DNA of 64,000 nt, from contig OZ241746.1 in assembly GCA_965201045.1 (NCBI GenBank), positions 496,001 to 560,000 on the forward strand, given 5' to 3'. Each line of letters starts with the position of its first letter. Positions within the stretch are counted from its first letter, which is position 1. Below the pieces are notes generated by a model. The model was not told the origin of the DNA and searched no databases. It saw nothing but the letters and a program-made list of their open reading frames with translations. The position numbers and the translations under genes were made by a program. The DNA comes from JAPORK01 sp026710285 (GTDB lineage Bacteria; Pseudomonadota; Gammaproteobacteria; Pseudomonadales; Endozoicomonadaceae). Shown piece by piece: positions 1 to 8,866 of the stretch.

Positions 1-554
1 TGTTTTGCAATGAAGATCATTTGTACAATAATGAAAAGTAATGTGAGTCCGAGACTGCCAAAAACTTTAAAGTCAACCCAGTAGCGTTCAAAGTTGAAAG
101 CAACGTAAAGGTTTGCAGTACCAAGCGCCAGAAAAAAAATAGCCCAGCTAAAATTAAGTGACTTCCACACAGAATCCGGCATAGTGATCGCATGTTCAAG
201 CATCCGCCTGATGAGTGGTTTTTTACTGATATAAGCACTAAACAAAAACACAAAGCCAAAAATCCAGTTGATAACCGGTGCTTTCCATTTGATAAACACA
301 TCGCTGTGAAAAGCCAGTGTAAAACCACCAAAGACAATAACAGCAATGAATGTAATTATTTGATTTTTATCCAGCTTCTTATATTTCAAATATTGAAATC
401 CGTAGATAAGAATAGTGGAAGCAATTAAAAGCTGTGTAGCACTGTAAATGCCTCCAAGAGTAAAGTGAAATCCTGCCACATCAATAGGTTTTGGCGTTAT
501 TTTGAAGACAATAAAAAATACAATTAAAGGGAGAAAGTCAAAAAATTGTTTCAT
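1..554 (-). CDS. yciB: YciB/IspZ inner-membrane septation protein (3' end cut by window edge)
   Basis: Translating the minus strand from an ATG at 554 gives an open frame of about 184 codons that runs off the left edge. It begins MKQFFDFLPLIVFFIVFK and continues with alternating hydrophobic segments, a WKAPVINWIFG stretch and an LNFSWAIFF stretch. These are hallmarks of the YciB family of multi-spanning inner-membrane proteins, which influence cell-envelope synthesis and septation. The family is usually about 180 residues, so only the last few codons are missing. No clear Shine-Dalgarno motif decides the start, but the family's conserved N-terminus begins at this Met. The precise biochemical role of YciB is not settled. 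Confidence 0.9.
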   Translation of the reverse strand, partial: MKQFFDFLPLIVFFIVFKITPKPIDVAGFHFTLGGIYSATQLLIASTILIYGFQYLKYKKLDKNQIITFIAVIVFGGFTLAFHSDVFIKWKAPVINWIFGFVFLFSAYISKKPLIRRMLEHAITMPDSVWKSLNFSWAIFFLALGTANLYVAFNFERYWVDFKVFGSLGLTLLFIIVQMIFIAK

Positions 555-1343
555 GGCTACCTTATAAACTGTGTTATAGTATGCATGTTAGCATGGTTAA
601 ACGACATATTTTAGCTACTTTCTGTAAAAATTGCACGCATAAAATGCTGCCCACAGCAGAGCGGTGTCTGTTCAAAGCTGAAACACCAGGTTTATGCTTT
701 ATTAAGACCCTTATAACCACAGCCGGCATCTTCAGAAGATACAGAATAAAACAGTTATATTTCATGTTGATCAGCGGATAACAGCTTTCCGGTGAGCACA
801 TGGAGTTTCAATTATGCATTTCGTCATAAAGTGCTATTTTTTTCTTTTTTTTGTGTTTTGTTTTTTTACTTCTTAGCTTGTATGCTGTCGATTTATTAGC
901 CCACAAAAACAACAAAGTTTACAGCAGAGTGAACAAACAAACAAATTTTTCTAAGTAAAAATAAGATTCATGCAAAGTATCCGGTACAGTATTTATGAAT
1001 GAGTATCCGAAACTCAAATTGTAGCAATAAAAAGTTGCAAAATGTGAATGAAGTATGTACAATCGTTGTTGTAGTTGGGAATGATTCGCATTTACTGTTT
1101 TAGAGTATAACGGATAATTTTAAAAATAAAAGATAATCTTGTGTTGTAACAAATAAATCTGTGTCAGTTGTTTATTTTAAAAAATAATTTGAACTAACGC
1201 ATAAAAAAAATCAAACTAACCAACTCGAAGAAAGTAATGTTTGTTTTTGGTTATCAAAAATTTTATGTTTGTTGTGAACAAATAACAAAATCTACAGCAA
1301 TGAGATTTATCTGCAACAAAAATATTTTCAGAGGTACGTACAC
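555..1343. other. Intergenic region between yciB and feoA
   Basis: About 790 bases lie between the divergent yciB and feoA genes. The first 250 bases have moderate GC and two short overlapping open frames on opposite strands (581-781 and 574-801) with no recognisable protein signature and no good ribosome site. The remainder is very AT-rich with poly-T and poly-A runs. It should contain the promoters of both genes. I could not define a convincing Fur box upstream of feoA. Confidence 0.5.
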
Positions 1344-1571
1344 GTGGTGTCTTTGAGTGATCTACAGGAAAATGAAGAGTGCCATATTGTCGGTTATAGC
1401 AAAGGCGGAACCTACAGGCGCCAGTTGCTATCGCTGGGGCTGACACCAGGCACAAAAATTAAAATGATTCGTAACGCCCCTCTGGGGGATCCAGTTGAAT
1501 TTGAGCTTTTGGGCTTTAGGTTGTGTCTGAGACGCAAAGAAGCAGGCTGCATACAAATAAAAAAGATATAG
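1344..1571 (+). CDS. feoA: Ferrous iron transport protein FeoA
   Basis: A 75-residue cytoplasmic SH3-like protein of the FeoA family, which supports Fe(II) uptake through the FeoB permease. Family landmarks are the LLSLGLTPGTKI segment (about residues 28-39), APLGDPVEFEL (about 45-55) and the closing LCLRRKEA strand. The start is GTG; a GAGG sequence at 1331-1334 lies about nine bases upstream, and a second GTG follows at once. It ends nine bases before feoB, consistent with a feoABC operon. Length is typical for the family. Confidence 0.95.
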   Translation: MVSLSDLQENEECHIVGYSKGGTYRRQLLSLGLTPGTKIKMIRNAPLGDPVEFELLGFRLCLRRKEAGCIQIKKI

Positions 1572-1579
1572 GTTAACAT

Positions 1580-3967
1580 ATGATTGAGAATCATCCGTCG
1601 CAATCTGCATTCAAAAAAGAATATAATAACTGCCCTGATTCAACCATTGCGCTGGTGGGGAATCCCAATTGTGGTAAAACAACATTATTCAATGCACTTA
1701 CGGGTGCGAATCAAAAAACTGGAAACTGGGCCGGTGTTACTGTTGAGAAAAAAAGCGGTTATTATAATTACGCAGGAAAAGTGTTTCAGGTTGTTGATCT
1801 GCCGGGTAGTTATGCGCTTGATGTGGGGCTGGGCGAAATATCTCTGGATGAAAAAGTGGCCCGCGACTATATTCTTTCCCAACAAGCTAATCTCATTATT
1901 AATATTATCGATGCCTCTAATATTGAAAGAAATCTTTATCTAACCACACAATTACTTGAAATGTGCTGTCCTGTCATTGTTGTATTGAATATGACAGATG
2001 TGGCAAAAGAAAAAGGAATTGTTATCGACCATAAAGCACTGGAGAAAAAACTGGGCTGTCCGGTTATTCCTGTTATTGCTTCTAATCGCAATCACCCGGG
2101 TATTATGCTGTTGCAGCAAATTATTACCAGACAAGTGAAAACTTATACCTGTAAACCAATCCAAATGTTTTATAGTGAAGCGGTAGAACAACAACTTGTA
2201 TCGTTACTTGCGGTGCTTGAACCGGTTGCTACGAAGAAAAATATCTGTTGTCGCTGGCTGGCAATAAAATTACTTGAAGGTGATACAACACTGGAATCAC
2301 TGCTAACGCAACAACAATGTACAAAAATTTTGCGTGCCAGAACGGAACTGGAGCAGCAACAGCAGGAAGATACAGATATTATTCTTGCTGATGAACGATA
2401 CACTTTTATTGACCGGTTAGTACAGGATATTGTTAAAAAGAAAAAGAATTTAGAGCGCACATTCACAAGCAAAATAGATGCAGTTGTTTTAAATCGCTAT
2501 CTGGGTATTCCTATATTTCTGCTAATCATGTATTGCATGTTCACTTTTTCTATTAAAGTCGGTGTTATTTTCCAGGATCTTTTTCAACAGTTGTCTGAGG
2601 TGATTTTCGTAGATGGTATCGGTTATCTTTTAACATTACTAAAAGCACCAAGTTGGTTAACTGTGGCGATCACAGGGGCGGGATCTGGTATTGCAACAGT
2701 TGCCAGTTTTATACCTTTAATTGCGGCATTATTTTTCTTTCTGTCCGTGCTTGAAGATACCGGATATATGGCAAGAGCGGCTTTTGTTGTTGACAGGGTA
2801 ATGAAAAAAATTGGGCTCCCAGGTAAATCTTTTGTTCCGTTAATTGTCGGATTTGGTTGCAATGTCCCTGCCATTATGGCTACCCGCACACTACAAAGTG
2901 AACGTGATCGTAAGCTTTCCGTCATGATGAATCCGTTTATGTCCTGCGGAGCACGTTTACAGGTGTTTTCTTTGCTAGCAATGATTTTTTTTCCATACAA
3001 TGGAGAAAACGTCATTTTCCTTCTTTATCTTCTGGGTATTGCCGTTGCAATATTTACCGGTTTAATTATGAAAAAAACATTGTTACGCGGAGAGACATCG
3101 GCTTTTATTTTAGAATTACCTGCCTATCACTTACCAACACTGACAACGATACTGATCAGAAGCTGGGATAAATTAAAGGGTTTTGTTGTCAAAGCAGGTA
3201 AGACGATTGTTTTTCTGGTAATGATTATCACATCGTTGAATACTATTGGGCGCGATGGTTCGTTTACTAACAGCGATTATCAAAACTCAATACTCGCAGC
3301 AATATCAGAGAAAGTAACTCCTGTTTTTGCACCGATGGGACTACAGAAAGATAACTGGCCTGCACTGGTGGGTATTTTTACAGGTATTCTTGCTAAAGAA
3401 ACTGTTGCGGGCACATTAAATTCTTTTTATGGGCAGATGACGACTCAAAATTCAGACCATAAAAACGGTGTTCAGGAGGGTGTTGATGAGCCGGATCTGT
3501 GGAATAAAATTAAAGCAGCTTTTGACACAGTACCCGAAAACATACGGACCTGGGCAGACAATCTGAGTAATCCTTTTAAAGCAAATGGCGTTGATCCGGT
3601 AAACCATAAAACAAAAATGGTAATGCACAATCTTTTTGGTAGTCTTTCTGCAGTACTTGCTTATATGATATTTGTACTACTTTATATGCCCTGTGTATCT
3701 GTAATGGGTGCAATAAGAAGAGAAATCGGACGTTCATGGATGCTTTTATCGGTGGGCTGGACAACTTATATGGCCTATGCACTAGCAACTATCTTTTACC
3801 AAAGTGCAACTTTTTTGCAGCATCCGTTATCAAGCTCTCTATGGATTTCAGGACTTTGCAGCTGCGGTATTGTAATCATTGCACTGCTGCGCTGGAAGGG
3901 TATAAAAATGAACAAAAGAAACGGAGAGAAATGTTTACAGGCAGAGGAGAATGCATATGCTCAGTAA
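1580..3967 (+). CDS. feoB: Ferrous iron transporter FeoB (GTPase-permease)
   Basis: A 795-residue inner-membrane Fe(II) transporter, close to the usual 770-residue length. The N-terminal G-protein domain shows the P-loop GNPNCGKT (residues 27-34), switch Thr in GVTVE (about 54), DLPG (73-76) and NMTD (137-140). A helical linker with a Gln-rich patch (about 258-262) follows. The membrane domain begins near residue 305. It holds the paired Gate motifs, with conserved Cys in VGFGCNVP (about 423-430) and MSCGARLQVF (454-463). The C-terminal third has further membrane spans and ends in a basic tail. Its last codons overlap the feoC start, so the three Feo genes are probably one transcript. Confidence 0.97.
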   Translation: MIENHPSQSAFKKEYNNCPDSTIALVGNPNCGKTTLFNALTGANQKTGNWAGVTVEKKSGYYNYAGKVFQVVDLPGSYALDVGLGEISLDEKVARDYILSQQANLIINIIDASNIERNLYLTTQLLEMCCPVIVVLNMTDVAKEKGIVIDHKALEKKLGCPVIPVIASNRNHPGIMLLQQIITRQVKTYTCKPIQMFYSEAVEQQLVSLLAVLEPVATKKNICCRWLAIKLLEGDTTLESLLTQQQCTKILRARTELEQQQQEDTDIILADERYTFIDRLVQDIVKKKKNLERTFTSKIDAVVLNRYLGIPIFLLIMYCMFTFSIKVGVIFQDLFQQLSEVIFVDGIGYLLTLLKAPSWLTVAITGAGSGIATVASFIPLIAALFFFLSVLEDTGYMARAAFVVDRVMKKIGLPGKSFVPLIVGFGCNVPAIMATRTLQSERDRKLSVMMNPFMSCGARLQVFSLLAMIFFPYNGENVIFLLYLLGIAVAIFTGLIMKKTLLRGETSAFILELPAYHLPTLTTILIRSWDKLKGFVVKAGKTIVFLVMIITSLNTIGRDGSFTNSDYQNSILAAISEKVTPVFAPMGLQKDNWPALVGIFTGILAKETVAGTLNSFYGQMTTQNSDHKNGVQEGVDEPDLWNKIKAAFDTVPENIRTWADNLSNPFKANGVDPVNHKTKMVMHNLFGSLSAVLAYMIFVLLYMPCVSVMGAIRREIGRSWMLLSVGWTTYMAYALATIFYQSATFLQHPLSSSLWISGLCSCGIVIIALLRWKGIKMNKRNGEKCLQAEENAYAQ

Positions 3968-4226
3968 AATTAAAGCTTATCTTATGCAGCGTGGCGAAAT
4001 GGTTCCTTTGATTGATTTAGTTAATCGTTTCAATGTTGATCATGACCGTATGTTTTTTATGCTGTCCCACTGGGTTCGCAAAGGTAATGTTGCCCATTAT
4101 CAAACTAAATGCAATTTATCAGGTAATCATTGCAAGGGGTGCAGCTTTGCAGAAACAGATTATTTTTGCTGGAAAAAACAGCAAATATCGAAAATAGCTG
4201 TACTCTCTGTGAGTGACACGCCGTGA
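3957..4226 (+). CDS. feoC: FeoC-like winged-helix protein with Fe-S-type cysteines
   Basis: An 89-residue small protein with a winged-helix N-terminal half (MLSKIKAYLMQRGEMVPLID onward) and four cysteines spaced C-X6-C-X2-C-X8-C in the wing region. This arrangement in FeoC proteins can bind an iron-sulfur cluster. FeoC acts with FeoB as a stability or regulatory partner. I chose the ATG at 3957 over the in-frame ATG at 3951, because AGAGGAG at 3943-3949 leaves seven bases before 3957 but only one before 3951. The gene overlaps the end of feoB by 11 bases, which suggests translational coupling. The position after feoB is the strongest support, since FeoC sequences are poorly conserved. Confidence 0.85.
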   Translation: MLSKIKAYLMQRGEMVPLIDLVNRFNVDHDRMFFMLSHWVRKGNVAHYQTKCNLSGNHCKGCSFAETDYFCWKKQQISKIAVLSVSDTP

Positions 4227-4292
4227 TTAAGCCATAAATATATGTGCTGCATACCTGTTGTTCTGTTTTTTTATTATTTATGCCTTCCTGTC

Positions 4293-4318
4293 TTCCTGCT
4301 ATTTCTATAAAGCAGGAA
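4293..4318. terminator. Possible hairpin after feoABC
   Basis: A perfect 8-bp inverted repeat, TTCCTGCT (4293-4300) and AGCAGGAA (4311-4318), encloses a 10-base loop about 70 bases past the feoC stop. The T-run after it is poor, so it is a weak candidate for a rho-independent terminator. Confidence 0.35.
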
Positions 4319-4500
4319 TTTATAACCGGCATACAATGAACAAAAAATAAAATATAGCATTGTTTGTCTGCTAATCCTTTTCATTTTTAGTAAAACATGA
4401 GCAAAAACATAATATCAGAATGACTTTATTGTGTTAGACTGTTTTTTATTTTGTTTATAACATACGCCTGAACTTTTTATGTCTGTAGATGGAGCGGCTG

Positions 4501-5460
4501 ATGATAACAGTTTATCGTCTTGCGGAGAATCAGCTAAAAATTGAAAACCTGAGTCTGGCAGATACGCTGCCAGGAGATGCTTTATGGCTTGATGTTGTTG
4601 AACCTGATGATCAGGAACGCAAATGGCTGGAGCAATACTATTCGGCAGCAGTACCTGGCAGAGAAGCACTGAAGGAGCTGGAATCAACTTCCAGGTTTTA
4701 CCAGGATGGTGATGGCATGCATATCCATAGTTTTTTTCCTCACCGGCAAAGCAAAGATATACGTTTAACCAGTGTTTCTTTTAATATACGACCACATTTA
4801 CTGATTACGCTCAGAGACGATGATGTCGGATTATTTCGTTTGGTACGCCATCAGTTTAAGCGTAATAAATTACAAGTTGACTCTCCAATGGAAATTTTTC
4901 AGGAGCTGTTTACAGCAAAAATTGATTATCTCGCCGATATGCTGGAAGACGTTTATTCTATGCTGGAGGAGCTTAGTCAGAAAACATTGCGGGAAGACGC
5001 TAATGCAGATGAACGTGATGATATATTAAGAACAATCACAATCCAGGAAGACATTAATGATAAAATTCGTCTCTGTCTGTTAGACACACAGCGTTCCATC
5101 CGCTATTTAATGCGTAGTCGCTCCTTTCAGCTGAGCGAAACGCATCAGAGAAATATGCTAAACATGCTCAGAGATATAGAATCTTTATCACCACATACAC
5201 AGTTTTTATTTGGAAAGATGAGCTTCCTGCTTGATGCTATCATGGGCTTTATCAGCCATGAACAAAATAATGTGAACAAAATCTTTTCATGGATAGCAAC
5301 TATGTTTTTGCCGCCCACACTGATCGGATCTATTTATGGAATGAACTTCAAAAGTATACCCGAGATAAACTGGGAATATGGTTATTTTTTTGCGCTTACA
5401 TTAATGGTATTAAGTGCAGTTATTCCATATATTTACTTTAAACGCAAAGGTTGGTTATAG
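4501..5460 (+). CDS. corA: Magnesium/cobalt transporter CorA
   Basis: A CorA-family Mg2+ channel of 319 residues, matching the usual 316. A large cytoplasmic N-terminal domain (DVVEPDDQER, residues 31-40; GDGMHIHSFF, about 70-79) precedes two C-terminal membrane helices. The selectivity motif YGMNF is at 279-283, and the protein ends in the typical basic YFKRKGWL. A further in-frame ATG exists at 4489. I prefer 4501 because GGAG at 4491-4494 lies six bases upstream of it, and because MITVYRLAENQL lines up with the usual CorA N-terminus. The gene stands alone on the plus strand after feoC. Confidence 0.95.
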   Translation: MITVYRLAENQLKIENLSLADTLPGDALWLDVVEPDDQERKWLEQYYSAAVPGREALKELESTSRFYQDGDGMHIHSFFPHRQSKDIRLTSVSFNIRPHLLITLRDDDVGLFRLVRHQFKRNKLQVDSPMEIFQELFTAKIDYLADMLEDVYSMLEELSQKTLREDANADERDDILRTITIQEDINDKIRLCLLDTQRSIRYLMRSRSFQLSETHQRNMLNMLRDIESLSPHTQFLFGKMSFLLDAIMGFISHEQNNVNKIFSWIATMFLPPTLIGSIYGMNFKSIPEINWEYGYFFALTLMVLSAVIPYIYFKRKGWL

Positions 5461-5654
5461 CTTCCTGTTTGTTTTAAAATCACTCTGAATATTTATATAC
5501 TCGGGGGTAGTGTGAAAAATTCATCATGGTACCAGGGCAGTTTTTTTCAGACCTGATCAAAATTTGTGTATAAAAGTATGCAAACCCTTTGGAGATTTTT
5601 AGCGAAAGAGACTATGTTTTATAAAATAAACAAGTCATTTTTTTTTCAAAAATA

Positions 5655-6180
5655 CGCTGTCATTTCCGTGAAGGTGGAAATCCATTAAAAGATAACCACC
5701 ACTAAAAATATAACTCCCCTGTTGACGGATTCCGGCAATCCCTACATACTCTTATACATAAGTTTTTAATCAAACATCTGCTTGGAAATTTTAAGAGTAG
5801 TATAATATATAATGACTGTACGGCTTATTCGCACTAGATAAATAAGCCATTACTTTCACAAATCTGTAGTCATTCCTGTGAAAGCGGGCATCCATTAAAG
5901 GTAATAACCACTAAAAATATAACTTCCCTGTTTAAGGGATTCCGGCAATCCCTGCCGGAATGACAAGGTTATTTCAGCATCAGTCGATTAAAAGCAAAAG
6001 CTCTCAACCAAGGTTTGCTTATGATAAATTTCAAGGTCTTTTCCATATTTTGTTAAAGAATTATGTATAAGAGTATGCAATCCCTACCGGGATGACAAAA
6101 CTTTTTAGCGTCATTTGTCTGTTAAAAGCAAGGACTTTTATTCAGCCAAAAGCTCTGAACCGGAGTTGCAAAAGCACGAT
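5655..6180. repeat. Dispersed palindromic repeat, copy A, split by an inserted element
   Basis: A repeat of roughly 180-190 bases whose left end starts with a GTCATTTCC-type terminus (5659) and holds the core GATTCCGGCAATCCCTAC. It is broken at 5745 and resumes at 6077-6180 with CGGGATGAC and a TTTGTCTGTTAAAAGCAAGG tail. Joining 5655-5745 to 6088-6180 gives a sequence collinear with the intact copy at 11705-11885. A third copy sits inside the insertion (5869 to about 6030). Confidence 0.75.
5746..6076. mobile_element. 331-bp MITE-like element with 16-bp terminal inverted repeats and 11-bp target duplication
   Basis: The termini ATACTCTTATACATAA (5746-5761) and TTATGTATAAGAGTAT (6061-6076) are perfect inverted complements. 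The element is flanked by the direct repeat GCAATCCCTAC (5735-5745 and 6077-6087), which fits a target-site duplication. It has no transposase frame, so it would be a non-autonomous element. It carries its own copy of the dispersed repeat (GTCATTCC at 5869-5876, GGAATGAC at 5957-5964). The interrupted target is itself a member of the same repeat family. The duplication length is within the range of IS4-like elements, but the family is not identified. Confidence 0.7.
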
Positions 6181-6289
6181 TGTCTTTTTTTATATATAAA
6201 TAATTTATTTTCTTGTACAAATTCAAAAGGCTTCAGCTCTGATTCCGGTTTTGCTATCAACTTCAGTTGAATTTAACAAGAGTATTGTG

Positions 6290-6925
6290 ATGAAAAGAGT
6301 AATATCAATTTTTTGTTTCTGTATTTTTTTATGTTATTCAACAAGCAATTATGCTTACAAAAAAAAACGTTATAATAAAGTTTATTTTGTCGGAGATGTT
6401 CACTCAGTAAGTTTTAAAATGGATTCTCATTGTATTACACCTCATCAGCCTTTTGATAATCCTGTCAATATAAGACCAACAACCCAATTTGGTTTAGGGT
6501 TGAATGTTGTAGCAGGAAGACATTTGAGTAAAGAAACTGCTAAGTGCCTGGCTAAACAAAATGATGATATGACCTTCTTGTGGGCTGACCATTTTACTTA
6601 TAATAAGAATCCGACAAAATTAAATTTTGCTATTCAGGGGACTTTAACCATAAACGGTGTATCATTTGATGATATTATATTGGCACAAGGTCATCATCAA
6701 ACGGTAAATGACTGGTGGTTTGGAGGCAGGTTCTGTTCTCATGCCAGTGCTAATCCATGGGATGCTTCTATTGATTCTGTAAATTGCCAGTCTCGCTGCG
6801 GGCAGGAAACTTGGTGCTTTATTCGTGGAGCAAGCGATACTGGAGTTGGTCACATGAGTCCTCACAGAATTAAAGTTGTAACCCATCCATGTCATACATA
6901 CGACCCATGCCATGTACCCTGTTAA
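6290..6925 (+). CDS. Cys/His-rich secreted protein, unknown function
   Basis: From the ATG at 6290 the product is 211 residues, starting MKRVISIFCFCIFLCYSTSNYA. This is a typical Sec signal peptide, followed by a basic KKKR patch. An upstream in-frame start at 6251 would put 13 polar residues ahead of the signal and is less likely. The mature part has nine cysteines, many histidines and Trp-rich segments (DWWFGGRFCSH). It ends in a HPCHTYDPCHVPC tail with regular Cys-His-Pro spacing. The even oxidised-looking cysteine pattern suggests a disulfide-bonded periplasmic or extracellular protein, or metal binding by the tail. I do not recognise the family. It stands alone between repeat-rich spacers. 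Confidence 0.7.
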   Translation: MKRVISIFCFCIFLCYSTSNYAYKKKRYNKVYFVGDVHSVSFKMDSHCITPHQPFDNPVNIRPTTQFGLGLNVVAGRHLSKETAKCLAKQNDDMTFLWADHFTYNKNPTKLNFAIQGTLTINGVSFDDIILAQGHHQTVNDWWFGGRFCSHASANPWDASIDSVNCQSRCGQETWCFIRGASDTGVGHMSPHRIKVVTHPCHTYDPCHVPC

Positions 6926-7373
6926 ATGATATCCGGATCCCTGTCTTTTATATAAAAATCTTTTTAATAAAAACTAATGCTATACGGGAAGTGGGCAAAC
7001 CAATACAGACAGATTCAGATGATAATGTCATACAGTATATCTTCGGATAGAAACTAGCCGTCCAGGATAGAAAATAAACTTTAAGGCTAATGAGGTGTTG
7101 GGAAACCTTAATTATAGTGTGAAGCCTCAAAGGCTGGTATATTCAGCAGAAGATAAATCTGTCAGGATAAAAGTCTTAGCTTTAAAAAATATGGCTAAGA
7201 GACAACGTTATCAGTAAAAAATAATTTGAATGAATTGTTGAGAAAATCAAGATGTGACTATTACTCAAAACAGAAGTAAAACAGATAAAATAAGCTGTTT
7301 CCCCTGGTTATTTTTAATTGTATAAATCAAAAATATTTTGAGTAAAAAGTCATATTATGTTTTTTTAAAGATC
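6926..7373. other. Intergenic region with dispersed repeat copy
   Basis: About 450 AT-rich bases between the convergent ends of the secreted-protein gene and the following orphan. The stretch 7139-7206 matches the repeat also present at 9744-9812 and, inverted, at 17970-18047. It shows ATTCAG, then a TCTGTCAGGATAAAA core, then an AAGAGACA end. Nothing coding was seen. Confidence 0.5.
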
Positions 7374-8492
7374 TTAAATTGCTCCGGGAGTAATGCGATT
7401 AATTGTCAATTTGTTAACACGAATGACATCATTTTTTTCTAAAAGCTGAACAAATTGATTTACGCAACAAGCATTTGCTGTTAAAACAATAGGTATTAAA
7501 TACTCTTTACAAGCTGACTCCTTATCTTTGACAGGTGTCATAAACATCATTGCAGAGTCTTCACCTGAGCACATATAAATCAGATTAAAAGGCTGGGGCT
7601 TTTTTTCAGGTAATTTTCCATTCCCCTGAATTAAAAAAGTACCTTCCACACCACATAAGGAATCAATCTGTTCCACCTTTAAAGAAAGATCATTTTTACT
7701 CATCGGTGTCCCTGTTTCTGTACTGACTAATAAAGATTTTAACTTTTCTAAATCAAGGTTAAATTCAGCGGGTACTCTGTCAGGTGTAATGTGTTTGACT
7801 TTCGTTGCTAAGTGTTTAATATCCTTCATTTCTAAGCGCTGTATTCCTTTGCTGGCAATACTTCCCAGGGAATTTGGGTCAGTATCATCACTCTCTATAT
7901 TTGAGAGTAGCAAAGGCATTACAATGTTTTTAAAGCTTGTTAATGCAAATGATGAATCAGATACAAGCGAAGTAATAAAATTAAGCATCGGGTTATTAGC
8001 CCAGTCGATGATTGTTTTTGCAGTTTTTTTATGTTCTTCATTGAGATGGTGGTAAGCAAATCCGGCATCAAATGCTACGCTTGTAAGTACGCCCTTAATT
8101 TCTTCTATCAGTGCAATCTCAGTAGCAGAAGCACCCCCTTTTCTCATGACATCTATTCCAACTTCTATATCTTCTGTAGTTAGATCTATCTGAACAGGGC
8201 TGCTTTTGATGGCACTAATGACAGCAGCTGTCGATGTGGCAGGCCTTTTGCTTTTAACTGATGCAGATTCATGACACAATGTTCGTTTACCTAATAGCCG
8301 CGGTAAGGTTGTTGCAGCCTCTGCCCGGGAAGAAGAAGATATTTCTCTTGCAGCTTCGGATACTTCAGATACAACCCTGCTCAAAAAACTTCCTCTATTT
8401 TGACGTCTGTTTGTATTACCTGTTTCTGTATTGGCAGCACGCTCAACTGCTTCCGCTACACCTTTCTTTATTGACTTTAATAAAAAATGCAT
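7374..8492 (-). CDS. Effector-like orphan protein, unknown function
   Basis: A 372-residue product starting MHFLLKSIKKGVAEAVERAA. The ATG at 8492 is preceded at five bases by a strong GGAGG, so it is preferred over a TTG twelve bases upstream. There is no signal peptide or membrane span. The first 100 residues are Ser/Ala/Arg-rich and low in complexity, with a basic VKSKRPATS patch that could resemble a nuclear localisation signal. The rest looks like a globular mixed helical protein with several Leu-rich stretches. I recognise no family. Disordered basic N-terminus, lack of neighbours and accessory context fit a translocated effector, but that is inference. Confidence 0.65.
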   Translation of the reverse strand: MHFLLKSIKKGVAEAVERAANTETGNTNRRQNRGSFLSRVVSEVSEAAREISSSSRAEAATTLPRLLGKRTLCHESASVKSKRPATSTAAVISAIKSSPVQIDLTTEDIEVGIDVMRKGGASATEIALIEEIKGVLTSVAFDAGFAYHHLNEEHKKTAKTIIDWANNPMLNFITSLVSDSSFALTSFKNIVMPLLLSNIESDDTDPNSLGSIASKGIQRLEMKDIKHLATKVKHITPDRVPAEFNLDLEKLKSLLVSTETGTPMSKNDLSLKVEQIDSLCGVEGTFLIQGNGKLPEKKPQPFNLIYMCSGEDSAMMFMTPVKDKESACKEYLIPIVLTANACCVNQFVQLLEKNDVIRVNKLTINRITPGAI

Positions 8493-8866
8493 TCTAACCT
8501 CCAAAGTCTTATGTTAATATTTATTTATTTTTACTTTGGACCGTTAGTCTTCTTTTTTCTGTTAACATTCCTGTTTGTTTTGCCAACCAAATAAAACAGA
8601 GTAATGGCAATTTTTTGATAGCAATGATAGTTTGTCGGGCTATAGTACTAAGAATCTGTTCACAATTTTTTTACAGATTACAAGTGTCGATAAAAAAACA
8701 CTATCTTCCAGTTTTTCTTGTTGCATAGCATTACTATACACCTCGAAAAACAGAAAAATAGTGTTATTTCTCATCACCTTCACTTTCTGTAAAAAATTAC
8801 AAACAGGCTCTGACTTCTAAAAACAGACAGTGAGGTTGATAAATCAGTCAATACTTTGTTTGTCTG
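8493..8866. repeat. Spacer whose 3' part is duplicated at 9850-10031
   Basis: No gene is visible. From about 8690 to 8866 the sequence closely matches 9850-10031: an ACACTATCTTCCAG-like start, GAAAAACAGAAAAATAGTG, TCTCATCACCTTCACTT, CAGGCTCTGACTTCTAAAA. Both copies run straight into a paralogous minus-strand gene. The duplicated unit therefore covers gene plus downstream flank. Confidence 0.7.

Noticed and set aside
581..781. Small open frame on the plus strand after yciB
   Set aside because: No ribosome site, no family signature and an overlapping opposite-strand frame of equal quality.
1080..1340. A Fur box upstream of feoA (GATAAT-like pieces near 1110-1140)
   Set aside because: No 19-base palindrome close to the consensus could be assembled, and the region is generally AT-rich.
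5461..6250. CRISPR array
   Set aside because: Repeats here are few, unevenly spaced, of 90-190 bases and explained by dispersed palindromes and an insertion; no regular spacers.
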